From Levilactobacillus brevis (lineage in GTDB: Bacteria; Bacillota; Bacilli; Lactobacillales; Lactobacillaceae): a DNA stretch of 64,000 nt. The stretch lies in contig CP079699.1 of the NCBI GenBank assembly GCA_021383565.1, positions 558,001 through 622,000 of the forward strand, in the 5' to 3' direction. The translations under genes were made by a program, and so were the position numbers. Below, piece after piece: positions 1 through 8,792 of this stretch. The notes below the pieces were generated by a model. It did no database searches, had not been told where the DNA came from, and saw only the letters and a list, made by a program, of their open reading frames with translations. Each line of letters begins with the position of its first letter. The stretch's first letter is position 1.

Positions 1-519
1 AATATTATCTTCCACATGAACGTGCCGGAAACCATTCGCGACCTCTACCACCAGCGGAAACGTTGGGCGCAAGGCGGCACGGAAGTCTGGTTGACCAATA
101 TCAAGAAGTTTCTCCGGCATCCGGTAGAACACCGTTACCAGTGGTCAATGTTTGTGGATTCCACGTTGTCCATCATCTGGTCGTTTTTCTTCACGATCAC
201 GTCGATTGCTTTTGTCGGCCTCATGCTGTATTTTCTCTTCACCGGTGACTATGAGCGCGTTATTCACGGGATCGTGATTTCCTTTATCTTTGTGACGTTT
301 GAGATGTTTGCGGGCTTCATGCAACTGCTGGCGGCGCTTTTACTGGACCATCACGGGGCCAAGCTAAAATACCTCTTCTTCGCGCCGCTATACATGCTGT
401 TCTACTGGATGGTTAATCCCATTACGGTGGTGATGACCTTTATCCCGGCGCTCAAGACGATTCTGGGATTCGGTTCTGGCACGTGGGTCAGCCCCAAGCG
501 GCAGTCGATGAAGAAGTAA
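1..519 (+). CDS. pgaC: Poly-beta-1,6-N-acetylglucosamine synthase-type glycosyltransferase, C-terminal part (5' end outside window)
   Basis: The open frame runs in from base 1, so the start lies outside the window; 172 residues are visible. A QRKRWAQGG segment near residue 20 is the Q/RxxRW acceptor/product motif of processive family 2 glycosyltransferases. It is followed by about four hydrophobic membrane segments and ends in GTWVSPKR, which resembles the tail of IcaA/PgaC. Family knowledge: such enzymes polymerise UDP-GlcNAc at the membrane into PNAG exopolysaccharide used in biofilm. No PilZ domain follows, unlike BcsA cellulose synthase. The next genes face the other way, so this is the end of its operon. 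The family assignment is good; the exact polymer is an inference. Confidence 0.75.
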   Translation, partial: NIIFHMNVPETIRDLYHQRKRWAQGGTEVWLTNIKKFLRHPVEHRYQWSMFVDSTLSIIWSFFFTITSIAFVGLMLYFLFTGDYERVIHGIVISFIFVTFEMFAGFMQLLAALLLDHHGAKLKYLFFAPLYMLFYWMVNPITVVMTFIPALKTILGFGSGTWVSPKRQSMKK

Positions 520-562
520 CTAAGAGAAATAGGAACGGCTACCCGTTAAATTAAATCGGATG

Positions 563-856
563 CTAAAGGTTGAAAACTAGAAAGCAGCTAGAACCCTTAG
601 TGTGACAAGGATAACGCCCACTATAATAGGGTAGTCGCGTGCTGGCCGCCTTACCGTTCGCCAAATTTGGTCTGGATCGCGGTAGGCAGGATCGTGAAAA
701 GCCTGAGGAACGGTCTTTTCCCTCGCTTTGAGCCGATAATTCACGTCTCAAAGACGCCATTTTCCAAGCAGAACCACTTGGAAAATCCCACAGCTGAGAC
801 CAAATTTGACTCACTCATGGCTATATGAGGCGTATTCGCAAACTTTCAACTTTCAG
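563..856 (+). mobile_element. Intergenic cloverleaf repeat, copy A (internally deleted)
   Basis: Copy A of a repeat family found throughout the window. The left end CTAAAGGTTGAAA and the right end (reverse complement CTGAAAGTTGAAA) form terminal inverted repeats. The core has a closing helix AAATTTGGTCT at 663-673 pairing with 797-807. Three hairpins lie inside it: 696-701/715-720, 726-732/747-753 and 759-768/777-786. Compared with copy D, about 200 bp of the right half is missing. The flanks TCGGATG and TAGGATA match at 5 of 7 bases, like an aged target duplication. It holds no credible gene; short open frames on either strand are by-products of the repeat. Confidence 0.8.
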
Positions 857-866
857 TAGGATACAA

Positions 867-897
867 GAAGGGCCTGGGATGTTTTCCCAGGCCCTTC
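867..897. terminator. Strong hairpin, probable terminator
   Basis: A perfect 13-bp stem, GAAGGGCCTGGGA with its complement, closes a short loop between the convergent glycosyltransferase and mnmM genes. The flanking T-runs are short on both sides, so its direction is unclear. Confidence 0.6.
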
Positions 898-921
898 GTC
901 ATGTTCATTTGGTTAGCGGTT

Positions 922-956
922 AAAAGGACAAGGTTCCTTTAGTCTGATTCGCTAAC
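922..956 (-). terminator. Terminator overlapping the mnmM stop codon
   Basis: Read on the minus strand, AAAGGA pairs with TCCTTT and is followed by a short T-run. An outer pairing TTAGCG/CGCTAA starts inside the mnmM stop region. Confidence 0.5.
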
Positions 957-1518
957 GGCGTTCAATAGCCAGGAGGAATGGCGGATGATGAATCTGATTA
1001 ATGAAGCCGTAGCGTAAGACCTGGTAGGTTTTCTGCGGTAATTGCTGACAGAAGTCGACCACGGCCTCCCGTTCCGTTTGCCCACCGGGATGACCCGAGT
1101 ACACGACTAAGATAATGCGGCCACCTCGCCGTAAGTGGGCCAATAGGGCCTTAACAGCGGTCAGCGTCGTGTTGGGCCGCGTAATCAGGGACTTGTCACC
1201 ACCGGGCAAATAGCCCAGGTTGAAGATGGCCCCGCTAATGGACGTGTCAGCGGTCAAAAATTCGCCGACGTGTTCATGGCCGGTTGCGTGGAGCTCGACC
1301 TGCGCGGCCAGTCCCGTCAAAGCGAGCTGCGTCTGGGTCTCTTTGAGAGCGGCCGCTTGAATATCAAAGCCAATGACGTGACCGGTTCTGCCGACCTGAT
1401 TGGCCAGAAAAAGGGTGTCGTGGCCGTTGCCGACCGTGGCATCGACCACCGTATCTCCGGTCCCCACACAGTCACTGAGTAAGGTATGACTATAGGTTAA
1501 AGCATTGGGTAAATTCAC
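952..1518 (-). CDS. mnmM: tRNA 5-aminomethyl-2-thiouridine methyltransferase, MnmM/YtqB family
   Basis: A 188-residue class I SAM-dependent methyltransferase. The SAM-binding motif VDATVGNGHDT is at residues 25-35, and NLGYLPGGDK near residue 100 is typical of the YtqB group, now named MnmM. Family role: methylation of nm5s2U34 to mnm5s2U34 in the wobble position of certain tRNAs. It starts with GTG at 1516-1518, overlapping the TAG stop of the upstream phosphatase gene by one base (TAGTG), so the two are translationally coupled. The length is normal for the family. Confidence 0.85.
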   Translation of the reverse strand: MNLPNALTYSHTLLSDCVGTGDTVVDATVGNGHDTLFLANQVGRTGHVIGFDIQAAALKETQTQLALTGLAAQVELHATGHEHVGEFLTADTSISGAIFNLGYLPGGDKSLITRPNTTLTAVKALLAHLRRGGRIILVVYSGHPGGQTEREAVVDFCQQLPQKTYQVLRYGFINQIHHPPFLLAIERR

Positions 1519-2156
1519 TATAATTCATCTCCATAACGGGTTAAATACCATTGCGTGACGGTTAGCAGGACAAAGCCTAATGACCAGCCGGCGACCACGT
1601 CACTGGGGTAGTGGACCCCGACGTAGACCCGTGACAGGCCAATGACGACGATCCACAGACTCAGCAGGCCAACCAGTAGCCAACGCCAGTAACGGTGTTG
1701 ACGTAGCGTCCAGCCTAGAAGAACGATGAGGGTGCCCCACAGGAGCATGGCCGTAATCGAGTGGCCACTGGGAAAGCTGTACGAGCTGGCCGCAACGAGA
1801 CGGTCGACGGTGGGGCGATCGCGGCGGACGACGTGTTTGATGAGGCTGTTGCCCACGCCGGCCCAGATCAGGACGTTCCAGCCGAGAAAGAGGGCGCCGC
1901 GGTATCGGCGTGCCACGACCAAGCCGGCCATGACGATTAACGTGATCCAGGTCACGGGTTGGGGATTGCCGGAGTTGGTCACGGCGATAATGGTGGACGT
2001 CGTGGCGTGTGAGAGCGGATGGCGAACCAGACCGATGACGAATTGGTCGAAGCCGTTTAGCCAGCTTTGCTGGTAGACGACGCCAATCAGGTCCAGTAGA
2101 AAAATGATACCGGCGGCCATGGTGAACCGCCAGCGTAATTTAGAAATGGGTGGCAA
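1518..2156 (-). CDS. PAP2-family membrane phosphatase
   Basis: A 212-residue membrane protein with the three PAP2 phosphatase motifs in order: KHVVRRDRPT (KX6RP), SFPSGHS (PSGH) and SRVYVGVHYPSD (SRX5HX3D). About six membrane segments surround them. Such proteins dephosphorylate lipid phosphates such as undecaprenyl pyrophosphate or phosphatidylglycerophosphate; the substrate cannot be read here. I chose the TTG at 2154-2156 because an AAAGGAGG ribosome binding site lies 8 bases before it. An in-frame ATG at 2250-2252 would add 32 residues, but it has no binding site and directly follows a TATACT box that may be the promoter. It overlaps mnmM by one base. Confidence 0.85.
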   Translation of the reverse strand: MPPISKLRWRFTMAAGIIFLLDLIGVVYQQSWLNGFDQFVIGLVRHPLSHATTSTIIAVTNSGNPQPVTWITLIVMAGLVVARRYRGALFLGWNVLIWAGVGNSLIKHVVRRDRPTVDRLVAASSYSFPSGHSITAMLLWGTLIVLLGWTLRQHRYWRWLLVGLLSLWIVVIGLSRVYVGVHYPSDVVAGWSLGFVLLTVTQWYLTRYGDEL

Positions 2157-2537
2157 GGGTGTTGCCTCCTTTTGAGAAGTTAAGGTTAGGCCGTTATCGG
2201 CAGTCAAAGCGACCAACGAGCGGCGCCAGTCGTTAAATTGAAGCACTTCCATTAGTATAGCACATCGTTGGGGTCGTTAGGTTTTAGAGTGGGAGTATGG
2301 CTGAGTGATTGCCGATACGACGATTACCGAGGACAGCTTGTTTGCAAGAGTACGCCAAATTTGTGGCTCTCCAGGAGCATTTTGCTCGGACCAGGCAAGT
2401 GGGAGTTGCCAATTAAGTGGAGGCAGTGAGTGGTGGGGTGCAACTTCTAATAAATCATAGATAAGTGGGAAAATTAATTCAAAGCTCGTAGCTTGCTAGT
2501 GCAATGGGTTAAGTCAGTGCTGAAGATAAACGTCATT
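2157..2537. other. Intergenic stretch upstream of the PAP2 gene, nothing recognised
   Basis: Apart from the likely leader and promoter of the PAP2 gene near 2160-2260 I see no gene, RNA or repeat here. Confidence 0.5.
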
Positions 2538-2713
2538 GTAGCCGTGAGTGAAGCGAAATCTGGGCTCAGCCGGGGCATTTACCAGCGGTTTTGGCTGGTA
2601 AATGGGTGTCTTTGAGACGGTGGTTTTCCGGCTCAAAGCAAGGACCGAGACCGTCCTTTGGCTCGGTCCGGCCTTCCCAGCGTTCCAGCCCAGATTTAGC
2701 GAACGGCAAGGCG
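2538..2713 (-). mobile_element. Intergenic cloverleaf repeat, copy B (core only)
   Basis: Only the structured core remains, in reverse orientation. The closing helix is AAATCTGGGCT at 2556-2566 with AGCCCAGATTT at 2687-2697. The hairpins are 2577-2586/2594-2603, 2610-2616/2632-2638 and 2642-2649/2662-2669. All helices pair perfectly although the sequence differs from copies A, D and E, which is the clearest example of compensating change in the family. The terminal inverted repeats are not recognisable. Confidence 0.75.
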
Positions 2714-2786
2714 ACCGGTATCCACAAGCCTATCAATGCAAGCCCGGATCTTCTAACCATTAGTTCCGAAGAATCCCCGTAGCCCC

Positions 2787-2815
2787 TTGCTTTTCTGAAA
2801 GGGGTTTGCTAAGAT
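2787..2815 (+). promoter_or_regulatory. Promoter of leuS
   Basis: TTGCTT and TAAGAT are spaced by 17 bases, just upstream of the T-box leader. Confidence 0.6.
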
Positions 2816-2821
2816 TAAAGC

Positions 2822-3064
2822 AATTTGATTCTTCAAGACGTTGACGAGAAGTAGTAGTCTTAGTGAGTATTTAGAAAGCGGATGGTCGCTGCAAATCCGT
2901 TACCCCAGAGACGAACTTATCTCCGAGTCATTTCTGCCGCAAGGTGGGCGTTTGGCGACGTTATCAGCCGGAATGAGCCTCGAATTGGTTTCGAGGAAAT
3001 GTAGGTGGTACCGCGCTTAGACGCCCTGCAGGAGCCCATTTTTGGGTTGCTGGGGGCTTTTTTT
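2822..3064 (+). promoter_or_regulatory. T-box leader (leucine) of leuS
   Basis: A tRNA-sensing leader. The conserved T-box AGGTGGTACCGCG is at 3003-3015, followed by a terminator hairpin and T-run at about 3022-3064. In the specifier region GAACTTATC, the triplet CTT at 2916-2918 reads leucine; the overlapping TTA would also be leucine. Family mechanism: uncharged tRNA-Leu stabilises the antiterminator and switches on synthetase expression. Confidence 0.9.
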
Positions 3065-3100
3065 GTGGCACGACGTTAATTGAGAAAGGGAGCGAAGTTT

Positions 3101-5530
3101 TTGGCTTACAAACACGAGATAATTGAACACAAGTGGCAACACTACTGGCGCGTTAACGACACGTTTAAGACCAGTGACAGCCAGAGCAAGCCTAAATATT
3201 ACGTATTGGATATGTTCCCCTACCCGTCAGGTCAAGGCCTGCACGTGGGACATCCAGAAGGGTACACGGCAACCGATATTATGGCCCGCTTAAAGCGGAT
3301 GCAGGGGTTCAACGTCTTACATCCAATGGGGTGGGACGCCTTCGGTTTACCAGCCGAGCAGTATGCTTTAAAGACCGGGCACAACCCTAAGGATTTCACG
3401 GCCCACAACATCAAGAACTTCAAGCGACAGATTCGTTCGCTGGGCTTCTCCTATGACTGGAGTCGCGAAGTCAACACGACCGACGAATCCTTCTACAAGT
3501 GGACACAATGGATTTTCGAACAACTCTACAAGAAGGGGCTGGCCTACGAAGACAAGATTATGGTCAACTGGGCACCCGACTTCATGGGCGGAACTGTTGT
3601 GGCCAATGAAGAAGTCGTGGATGGCAAGACGGAGCGGGGCGGTTACCCCGTCTACCGCGTGCCAATGCGTCAGTGGGTCCTGAAGATTACAGCCTACGCC
3701 GATCGGTTAATCGACGACCTGGACGACCTCGACTGGCCCGACAGCATTAAGGAAATGCAACGAAACTGGATTGGCCGTTCCGAAGGCGCCAGCGTCTTCT
3801 TCCCAGTGGCTGGGCAGGAAGATACCAAAGTCGAAGTCTACACGACGCGTCCCGATACGTTGTTTGGGGCCACTTACATGGTCTTAGCACCAGAACACGC
3901 CTTGGTCGACCAGATTACGACGCCGGAACAGGCCGCCGCAGTCAAGGCCTACAAGGAAGCAATCGAAAGCAAGTCCGACTTGGAACGGACCGATTTAAAC
4001 AAGGACAAGACCGGGGTCTTCACTGGGGCTTACGGCATTAACCCACTGAGCGGCAAGAAGCTGCCAATCTGGATTGGGGATTACGTCCTTGCTTCGTACG
4101 GGACTGGGGCCATCATGGCTGTACCGGCGCACGACGACCGGGACAACGAATTTGCTCGGAAATTCAATCTGCCAATTACCCAAGTGATTGCGGGAGATGA
4201 TGATACCGATGTTCAAAAGGCCGCTTACACCGGCGATGGTGAACACATCAACTCCGACTTCATGAATGGCATGGATAAGCAGACGGCCATCAAGGCAGCC
4301 ATCGACTGGCTAGAAGACCACAAGGCCGGCCATAAGCAGGTTAATTTCCGGTTGCGTGACTGGATCTTCTCTCGTCAACGCTACTGGGGTGAACCCATTC
4401 CAGTTATTCACTGGGAAGATGGCGAAACGACGCTGGTTCCCGAAGACGAATTACCATTGAAGCTACCGGCAGCTAAGCAACTCGAACCTTCCGGAACGGG
4501 TGAAAGTCCACTGGCGAACCTGGATGACTGGGTGAACGTCGTGGATGAAAATGGGCGTAAAGGAAAGCGGGAAACCAACACCATGCCACAGTGGGCGGGG
4601 AGTTCGTGGTACTTCTTGCGTTATGTTGATCCGCACAATGACCAAGCCATTGCCGACCCCGACAAGTTGAAATACTGGATGCCGGTTGACCTTTACATCG
4701 GTGGAGCGGAACACGCCGTCTTGCATTTGCTCTACGCACGGTTCTGGCATAAGTTCCTCTACGATCTGGGCGTTGTGCCGACCAAGGAACCCTTCCAGAA
4801 GCTGGTTAACCAGGGGATGATCCTGGGGACCAACCACGAAAAGATGTCCAAGTCCAAGGGCAACGTCATCAATCCCGACGAAATTGTCGAGAAAGATGGG
4901 GCCGATACCCTGCGGTTGTACGAAATGTTCATGGGACCATTGGAAGCTTCCAAGCCTTGGAGCACGGAAGGTATCAACGGTTCTCGTCGCTGGTTAGACC
5001 GGGTATGGCGGTTATTGATCGATGACAACAACCACCTGCGTGATCGGGTCACGATGATTAACGATGGTAAGTTAGACAAGATCTACAACCAGACTGTAAA
5101 AACGGTGAGCGAAGACATGGAAGCCATGCGCTTCAACGTGGCGATCTCGCAATTGATGGTCTTCGTCAACGAAGCCTACAAGGCGGACAGCTTGCCATTG
5201 CTGTACATGGAAGGCTTTGTCAAGATGATCTCGCCAATCGTGCCGCACATTGCCGAAGAACTCTGGTCACTGATGGGCCACGACGAAACGATTGCTTACG
5301 AAAAATGGCCAACGTATGACCCGAAGCAATTGGTCGAAGACGTGGTTGAAATGGTGGTCCAAGTTAACGGTAAGGTCCGGGCCCACTTGAAGGTTGCTAA
5401 GGACGCTGCCAAGGACGATATCGAAGCCCAAGCTTTGGCCGATGACACGGTGAAGACCCATACTGATGGCAAGACGATTCGCAAGGTAATCGTCGTACCA
5501 GGTAAGCTGGTCAACATTGTTGCTAACTAA
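3101..5530 (+). CDS. leuS: Leucyl-tRNA synthetase
   Basis: An 809-residue class Ia aminoacyl-tRNA synthetase that charges tRNA-Leu. The ATP-binding HIGH-type signature appears as GLHVGHP near residue 48 and the second signature as KMSKSKGN near residue 581. Between them lie the zinc/CP1 editing region and the GSSWYFLRY segment; the C-terminal anticodon-binding domain ends in [12 protein letters not shown] chose TTG at 3101 because GAAAGGGAG lies about 9 bases before it and the protein then begins [13 protein letters not shown], as in other lactobacilli. It is a single gene behind a leucine T-box. An IS lies just downstream, in its terminator. Confidence 0.97.
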   Translation: MAYKHEIIEHKWQHYWRVNDTFKTSDSQSKPKYYVLDMFPYPSGQGLHVGHPEGYTATDIMARLKRMQGFNVLHPMGWDAFGLPAEQYALKTGHNPKDFTAHNIKNFKRQIRSLGFSYDWSREVNTTDESFYKWTQWIFEQLYKKGLAYEDKIMVNWAPDFMGGTVVANEEVVDGKTERGGYPVYRVPMRQWVLKITAYADRLIDDLDDLDWPDSIKEMQRNWIGRSEGASVFFPVAGQEDTKVEVYTTRPDTLFGATYMVLAPEHALVDQITTPEQAAAVKAYKEAIESKSDLERTDLNKDKTGVFTGAYGINPLSGKKLPIWIGDYVLASYGTGAIMAVPAHDDRDNEFARKFNLPITQVIAGDDDTDVQKAAYTGDGEHINSDFMNGMDKQTAIKAAIDWLEDHKAGHKQVNFRLRDWIFSRQRYWGEPIPVIHWEDGETTLVPEDELPLKLPAAKQLEPSGTGESPLANLDDWVNVVDENGRKGKRETNTMPQWAGSSWYFLRYVDPHNDQAIADPDKLKYWMPVDLYIGGAEHAVLHLLYARFWHKFLYDLGVVPTKEPFQKLVNQGMILGTNHEKMSKSKGNVINPDEIVEKDGADTLRLYEMFMGPLEASKPWSTEGINGSRRWLDRVWRLLIDDNNHLRDRVTMINDGKLDKIYNQTVKTVSEDMEAMRFNVAISQLMVFVNEAYKADSLPLLYMEGFVKMISPIVPHIAEELWSLMGHDETIAYEKWPTYDPKQLVEDVVEMVVQVNGKVRAHLKVAKDAAKDDIEAQALADDTVKTHTDGKTIRKVIVVPGKLVNIVAN

Positions 5531-5543
5531 ATTTAAGTAAAAG

Positions 5544-5626
5544 GTGGTTGAAAACCACTAAATACGCGGCGGCATCGTTGGCGTGGTCACGTTCGGTCAA
5601 GATACCTATCATGTAGCCGTGAGTAA
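5544..5626 (-). repeat. Decayed fragment of the cloverleaf repeat family (copy G)
   Basis: ATACGCGGCGGCATCG followed by GTAGCCGTGAGT matches, with changes, the right-hand module of copy D in reverse orientation. Neither the core nor the ends remain. Confidence 0.5.
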
Positions 5627-5634
5627 GTTAAAAC

Positions 5635-5679
5635 AAAGTGTCAGTCACTTTCCTAATTGGGAGGTGGCTGACACTTTTT
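5635..5679 (+). terminator. leuS terminator
   Basis: AAAGTGTCAG pairs with CTGACACTTT and is followed by T residues. The IS target duplication CTTTTTAG begins inside this T-run, so the terminator was left intact by the insertion. Confidence 0.75.
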
Positions 5680-5720
5680 AGGGTTCTAAAATATCTGTTG
5701 TTGGTAATCAACTTAATTGG

Positions 5721-5748
5721 TTACTGGCAGCGGATATTTTTGTATACT
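5721..5748 (+). promoter_or_regulatory. Likely transposase promoter
   Basis: TTACTG and TATACT are spaced by 16 bases, inside the left end of the IS and upstream of the start-codon hairpin. Confidence 0.4.
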
Positions 5749-5776
5749 GTATAGAGTAAAAATGGGTACAAAAAAG

Positions 5777-5841
5777 GGATATAGTCGCAGATCTATGTCC
5801 ATCCACTACCACATTTCAAGAGAAAGAAAGTGACTATATCC
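5777..5841 (+). promoter_or_regulatory. Hairpin ending one base before the transposase start codon
   Basis: GGATATAGTC at 5777-5786 pairs with GACTATATCC at 5832-5841, extendable by a G-U and a C-G pair. The right arm covers the ribosome-binding region, so folding would reduce translation. The second IS copy has the same arms. Confidence 0.55.
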
Positions 5842-5842
5842 T

Positions 5843-7102
5843 ATGTCCAATGATACTAAAATTATTCTGGGGATAAAAGACCCTAATATCAAAAAACTGA
5901 AAATAATGAATCCCTTAGAAGTAAAGGGACCACTCAAGGTACAGGCACTTTTAGACTACCGTCCAAAAGCTTGTCCTAAATGTGGCGTTTTGAACCAGAA
6001 GAGCATTATCAAATACGGTTGGCGTTGGACCACGGTTAAACTCCCACAAGCCGTTGAACGAGACGTTAAACTTCACCTTAAAAAACGTAATTTCAAGTGT
6101 AAGCAATGCCATCAATACTTTCTGGCAGAAACGTCGTTGGTTCAGCGAAACCACACCATCTCTAACGTCAGCCGGATCTCGTGTTTAGTAAAGCTCAGTG
6201 AGACGGTTTCAATGCGGCATATCGCAAACGAATTAAACATTTCGAGTACGAGTGTTTTACGAATCATGCGTAGCTACCAACCGGATATTAAGACAAATTA
6301 CAGCTGGTTGCCAGCAGTTATTAATATGGATGAAGTCAAGTCTACCAAAGATGCCAAAGGTGCAATGAGCTTTGTCTTTATGGACGGTATGCGAAACGAA
6401 TTTATCGATATCCTTGAATCACGAACCCTGTATGATCTCGAAAAATACTTCAATCGATATACTAAGGCTGCGCGAGAAGGCGTGAAAATCATTGTGACAG
6501 ATATGAATTACACGTATCCGCAATTGACAGAAACCGTTTTTCCAAACGCGATTGTGGTAACCGATAGGTTCCACATCGTGAGTTCTATAATGCGTGGTTT
6601 CAATCGTGTGAGAGTTCGTATAATGAAGTCCTATGCCAATTCAAATATCAAACATAAGATCTTAAAACGATACTGGAAACTACTCTTAAAACCTAACGAA
6701 AAGCTGAACTTCAACGTCTATCATAATTTCACTCATCTCTCAGGAATTAATACTGAGAATAGTACGGTCGATTACATTCTCAGCTTCAATGATGAATTAC
6801 GCCAAGCGTATGAGCTTTTACAGACCGTTCGGCGAGCCGTCAAGTATCGTCACACGTCCAAACTAGTAACCATTCTAGACAAGAAGAATGATTACTCCGA
6901 AGAGCTTGAAACACCGTTAAATACGTTGAGAGAACACCAAGAATCTGTGTACAATGCGCTAAAATACAATTATTCTAATGGACCAATGGAAGGTATCAAT
7001 AATAAAATCAAAGTAATCAAGCGAGTCAGCTACGGATTCGGTTGTTTTAGTAGCTTTAGATTAAGGATTCATCTAGTATTCGGAATTAAAAAGGCTGCCT
7101 AA
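5843..7102 (+). CDS. ISL3-family transposase
   Basis: A 419-residue DDE transposase of the ISL3 family. The N-terminal zinc-binding cysteines (CPKC at residues 44-47, CKQCHQYF near 94) precede a helix-turn-helix region, INMDEVKS with the first catalytic aspartate, TDMNYTYP with the second, and the C-terminal GPMEGINNKIK, typical of the third catalytic segment. It is intact. It differs from the copy at 37433-38692 by one residue: Pro45 here, Thr45 there. Its lower G+C compared with the neighbouring genes suits acquired DNA. Confidence 0.95.
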   Translation: MSNDTKIILGIKDPNIKKLKIMNPLEVKGPLKVQALLDYRPKACPKCGVLNQKSIIKYGWRWTTVKLPQAVERDVKLHLKKRNFKCKQCHQYFLAETSLVQRNHTISNVSRISCLVKLSETVSMRHIANELNISSTSVLRIMRSYQPDIKTNYSWLPAVINMDEVKSTKDAKGAMSFVFMDGMRNEFIDILESRTLYDLEKYFNRYTKAAREGVKIIVTDMNYTYPQLTETVFPNAIVVTDRFHIVSSIMRGFNRVRVRIMKSYANSNIKHKILKRYWKLLLKPNEKLNFNVYHNFTHLSGINTENSTVDYILSFNDELRQAYELLQTVRRAVKYRHTSKLVTILDKKNDYSEELETPLNTLREHQESVYNALKYNYSNGPMEGINNKIKVIKRVSYGFGCFSSFRLRIHLVFGIKKAA

Positions 7103-7275
7103 TCATAATACGATTAGGCAACCTCAGACAGCCGATTACCAACAACAGTTGACAAAGAGCCCTTTTTAGTTGGGTATGATGTTGGCACGGGAGATAATGA
7201 ACAGGAGTCGTCAATTGGATTTGGGCTAAGTGCGACTTAAGCGCACGCTAGACCAAAAGGCATTTGAGCTAAAGC

Positions 7276-8040
7276 CTACCGACGCCGGTGCCGCACGAAC
7301 GTGAAGAAGTGTAGGATGCTGGCTAACAAGACGTAGAAAATCACCACAAACGTGGCGTAGGTCAGCCAGAACTTCCCGGCCGCAAAGACGCCGAACCACC
7401 ACGCCTGTAAGCCCATGGTGATTAGAGCCATGACAGCAATCATGAAGAAGAGCAGTATGTAACGTTTCAAGGTATTATCATCCTTTCGTGGTCGGTTGGC
7501 AATCTTCTGGGAGAGTCGGTGGCACTCGGTCAGTTTACTTTCCCGTGGTGCGTGGGTACCCCAGGTGCCCGTGCCGACGAACTCGCCAACTTTGATCAGG
7601 CCGGCGCCGGTCAATACGCGGTCGATCGTGACGAAGGTCTGGTCGGTGATGCCGGTGAAGAAGTTTTCCGTAGAACTGATGAAGCAGGTGGTCATACTGA
7701 GATAGTGCTTGTTCTTATATTTTCCGGGCAGAGTATCGGCCTGTGCCGTCATCCGCACGAGACGGAACCGCATGCAGTCAAAGAACTGCTTCATCACACC
7801 GGACATGCCGCCCCAGTACGTCGGTGCGCAGACAATCCAGAAGTCGCTGGCGGCCATCTTGGCCTCAATCTCATCGAGCGCCGGACAGGACTTTTCCTTG
7901 GTATCCGGATAAATCTCGTAATCGCGCAGGAAGACCGTCTCGACTTCCGCGGAATCGGGCAAGCCATCGAGGACGGCCTGCAGGTAACCTGCGGTAATGC
8001 CGTGCCGCTCGTGGCTACCTAATAATGCTAAGTAACGCAA
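7276..8040 (-). CDS. Flavodoxin-like NAD(P)H-dependent reductase with C-terminal membrane hairpin
   Basis: 254 residues. The first ~185 resemble NADPH-dependent FMN reductases/flavodoxins: an N-terminal strand and loop LLGSHERHGIT, then APTYWGGMSGVMKQFFD near residue 92, the flavin-contact segment of the family. Two hydrophobic stretches at about 193-215 and 224-245 would anchor the C-terminus in the membrane. The start is TTG at 8038-8040, eight bases after GAGG. The substrate is unknown. The membrane tail is unusual for a flavodoxin-like protein. It lies alone, with the IS on one side. Confidence 0.7.
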   Translation of the reverse strand: MRYLALLGSHERHGITAGYLQAVLDGLPDSAEVETVFLRDYEIYPDTKEKSCPALDEIEAKMAASDFWIVCAPTYWGGMSGVMKQFFDCMRFRLVRMTAQADTLPGKYKNKHYLSMTTCFISSTENFFTGITDQTFVTIDRVLTGAGLIKVGEFVGTGTWGTHAPRESKLTECHRLSQKIANRPRKDDNTLKRYILLFFMIAVMALITMGLQAWWFGVFAAGKFWLTYATFVVIFYVLLASILHFFTFVRHRRR

Positions 8041-8211
8041 AGTAATCGCCTCACTTTAAATCTTTTACGGTCAGTGGGTTGGTCACGCAACCAATGACTA
8101 TGTAACCAGTATACCGCATGCGTCCTTAAAATTAAGAATTTTGTTTGGGGGATTGACCATTTAATCATCACGGTTGTCTTTGCACGCCGGACACGATTGC
8201 CCGGATAAACC

Positions 8212-8247
8212 AAAAAGCCCTCGCGGACCAACCGGTCGACGAGGGTG
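8212..8247 (-). terminator. Terminator of the 8260-8568 gene
   Basis: On the minus strand CCCTCG pairs with CGAGGG, with an ACCGGT-centred inner stem, followed by CTTTTTGG. Confidence 0.75.
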
Positions 8248-8259
8248 CACAAGCTGTAA

Positions 8260-8568
8260 TTATTGCAGTAATTCTGTCAGGATAGCGAAGAAACGTTGAC
8301 GAACAATATCGTCTTCGCCAGCCTTCGAGAACTGGTAGTTGAGCAAATGACGGTCAAATTCGTGGAAGAAAACGTCAGCCATCGTTTGATAATCGCTATC
8401 ATTGGTCTGGTCGATCCGCTTAAAACTACGCCAGGTTGCATAAATTAACTGTGCGTCCGGTACCTGCGCTAACTCTGGAAAATGTTGCCGAATGCTTTTG
8501 GTCATCCGCACAACCTGTTTCGCTCTTTCCGGGGACATCTGCATCTCCGGAGTTGCCGTTTGCGTCAT
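8260..8568 (-). CDS. Small uncharacterised protein
   Basis: 102 residues, no family recognised. The ATG at 8566-8568 has AAGGAGG well placed upstream, so an upstream extension to 8643 is unlikely to be translated. The protein is soluble and rich in Q, R and D, with SIRQHFPELAQVPDAQLIY in the middle and predicted helices throughout. It has no signal peptide or membrane segment. It is monocistronic with its own terminator; its neighbours give no hint of its role. Confidence 0.6.
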   Translation of the reverse strand: MTQTATPEMQMSPERAKQVVRMTKSIRQHFPELAQVPDAQLIYATWRSFKRIDQTNDSDYQTMADVFFHEFDRHLLNYQFSKAGEDDIVRQRFFAILTELLQ

Positions 8569-8710
8569 AATGGCATTCCTCCTTGAATAATCTGTTTCTT
8601 GACTATCTCCAGCATACCACTGTTCGGGGCATCCGGTAAGCAAAGGGCTGACTCGGCCACCAAGATTTCTAAATCTTTACCGAAACCTGATATTTGTACG
8701 TTTGAAGCTA

Positions 8711-8752
8711 TGGTATAATGTTAGTTTGATTAGCTGGCTGTTTTCGCCAGCT
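8711..8752 (+). promoter_or_regulatory. Extended -10 promoter and leader hairpin of the flippase gene
   Basis: TGGTATAAT (8711-8719) is an extended -10. It is followed by AGCTGGC pairing with GCCAGCT in the leader. Confidence 0.55.
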
Positions 8753-8792
8753 TAGGTGACGTTGAATTTAAAAAGTGAAAGTAGGGTGTCAA

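Larger units (their letters stand above)
5682..7161 (+). mobile_element. ISL3-family insertion sequence, copy 1
   Basis: The element is 1480 bp. The left end GGTTCTAAAATATCTGTTG and the right end (reverse complement GGCTCTTTGTCAACTGTTG) are imperfect inverted repeats; both continue into TTGGTAATC. A perfect 8-bp direct repeat, CTTTTTAG, flanks it at 5674-5681 and 7162-7169, the duplication size known for ISL3. It carries one transposase gene and has an inverted twin of identical length at 37374-38853. Confidence 0.95.

Noticed and set aside
563-814. Open frames of 60-100 codons inside the cloverleaf repeats (also near 2566-2782, 11017-11359, 14613-15001, 22028-22470)
   Set aside because: They occur on both strands of the same repeat, lack ribosome binding sites and follow the repeat sequence rather than any protein family.
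8028-8252. Minus-strand open frame between two genes
   Set aside because: It runs through the terminator of the upstream gene and overlaps the start of the flavodoxin-like gene; no binding site.
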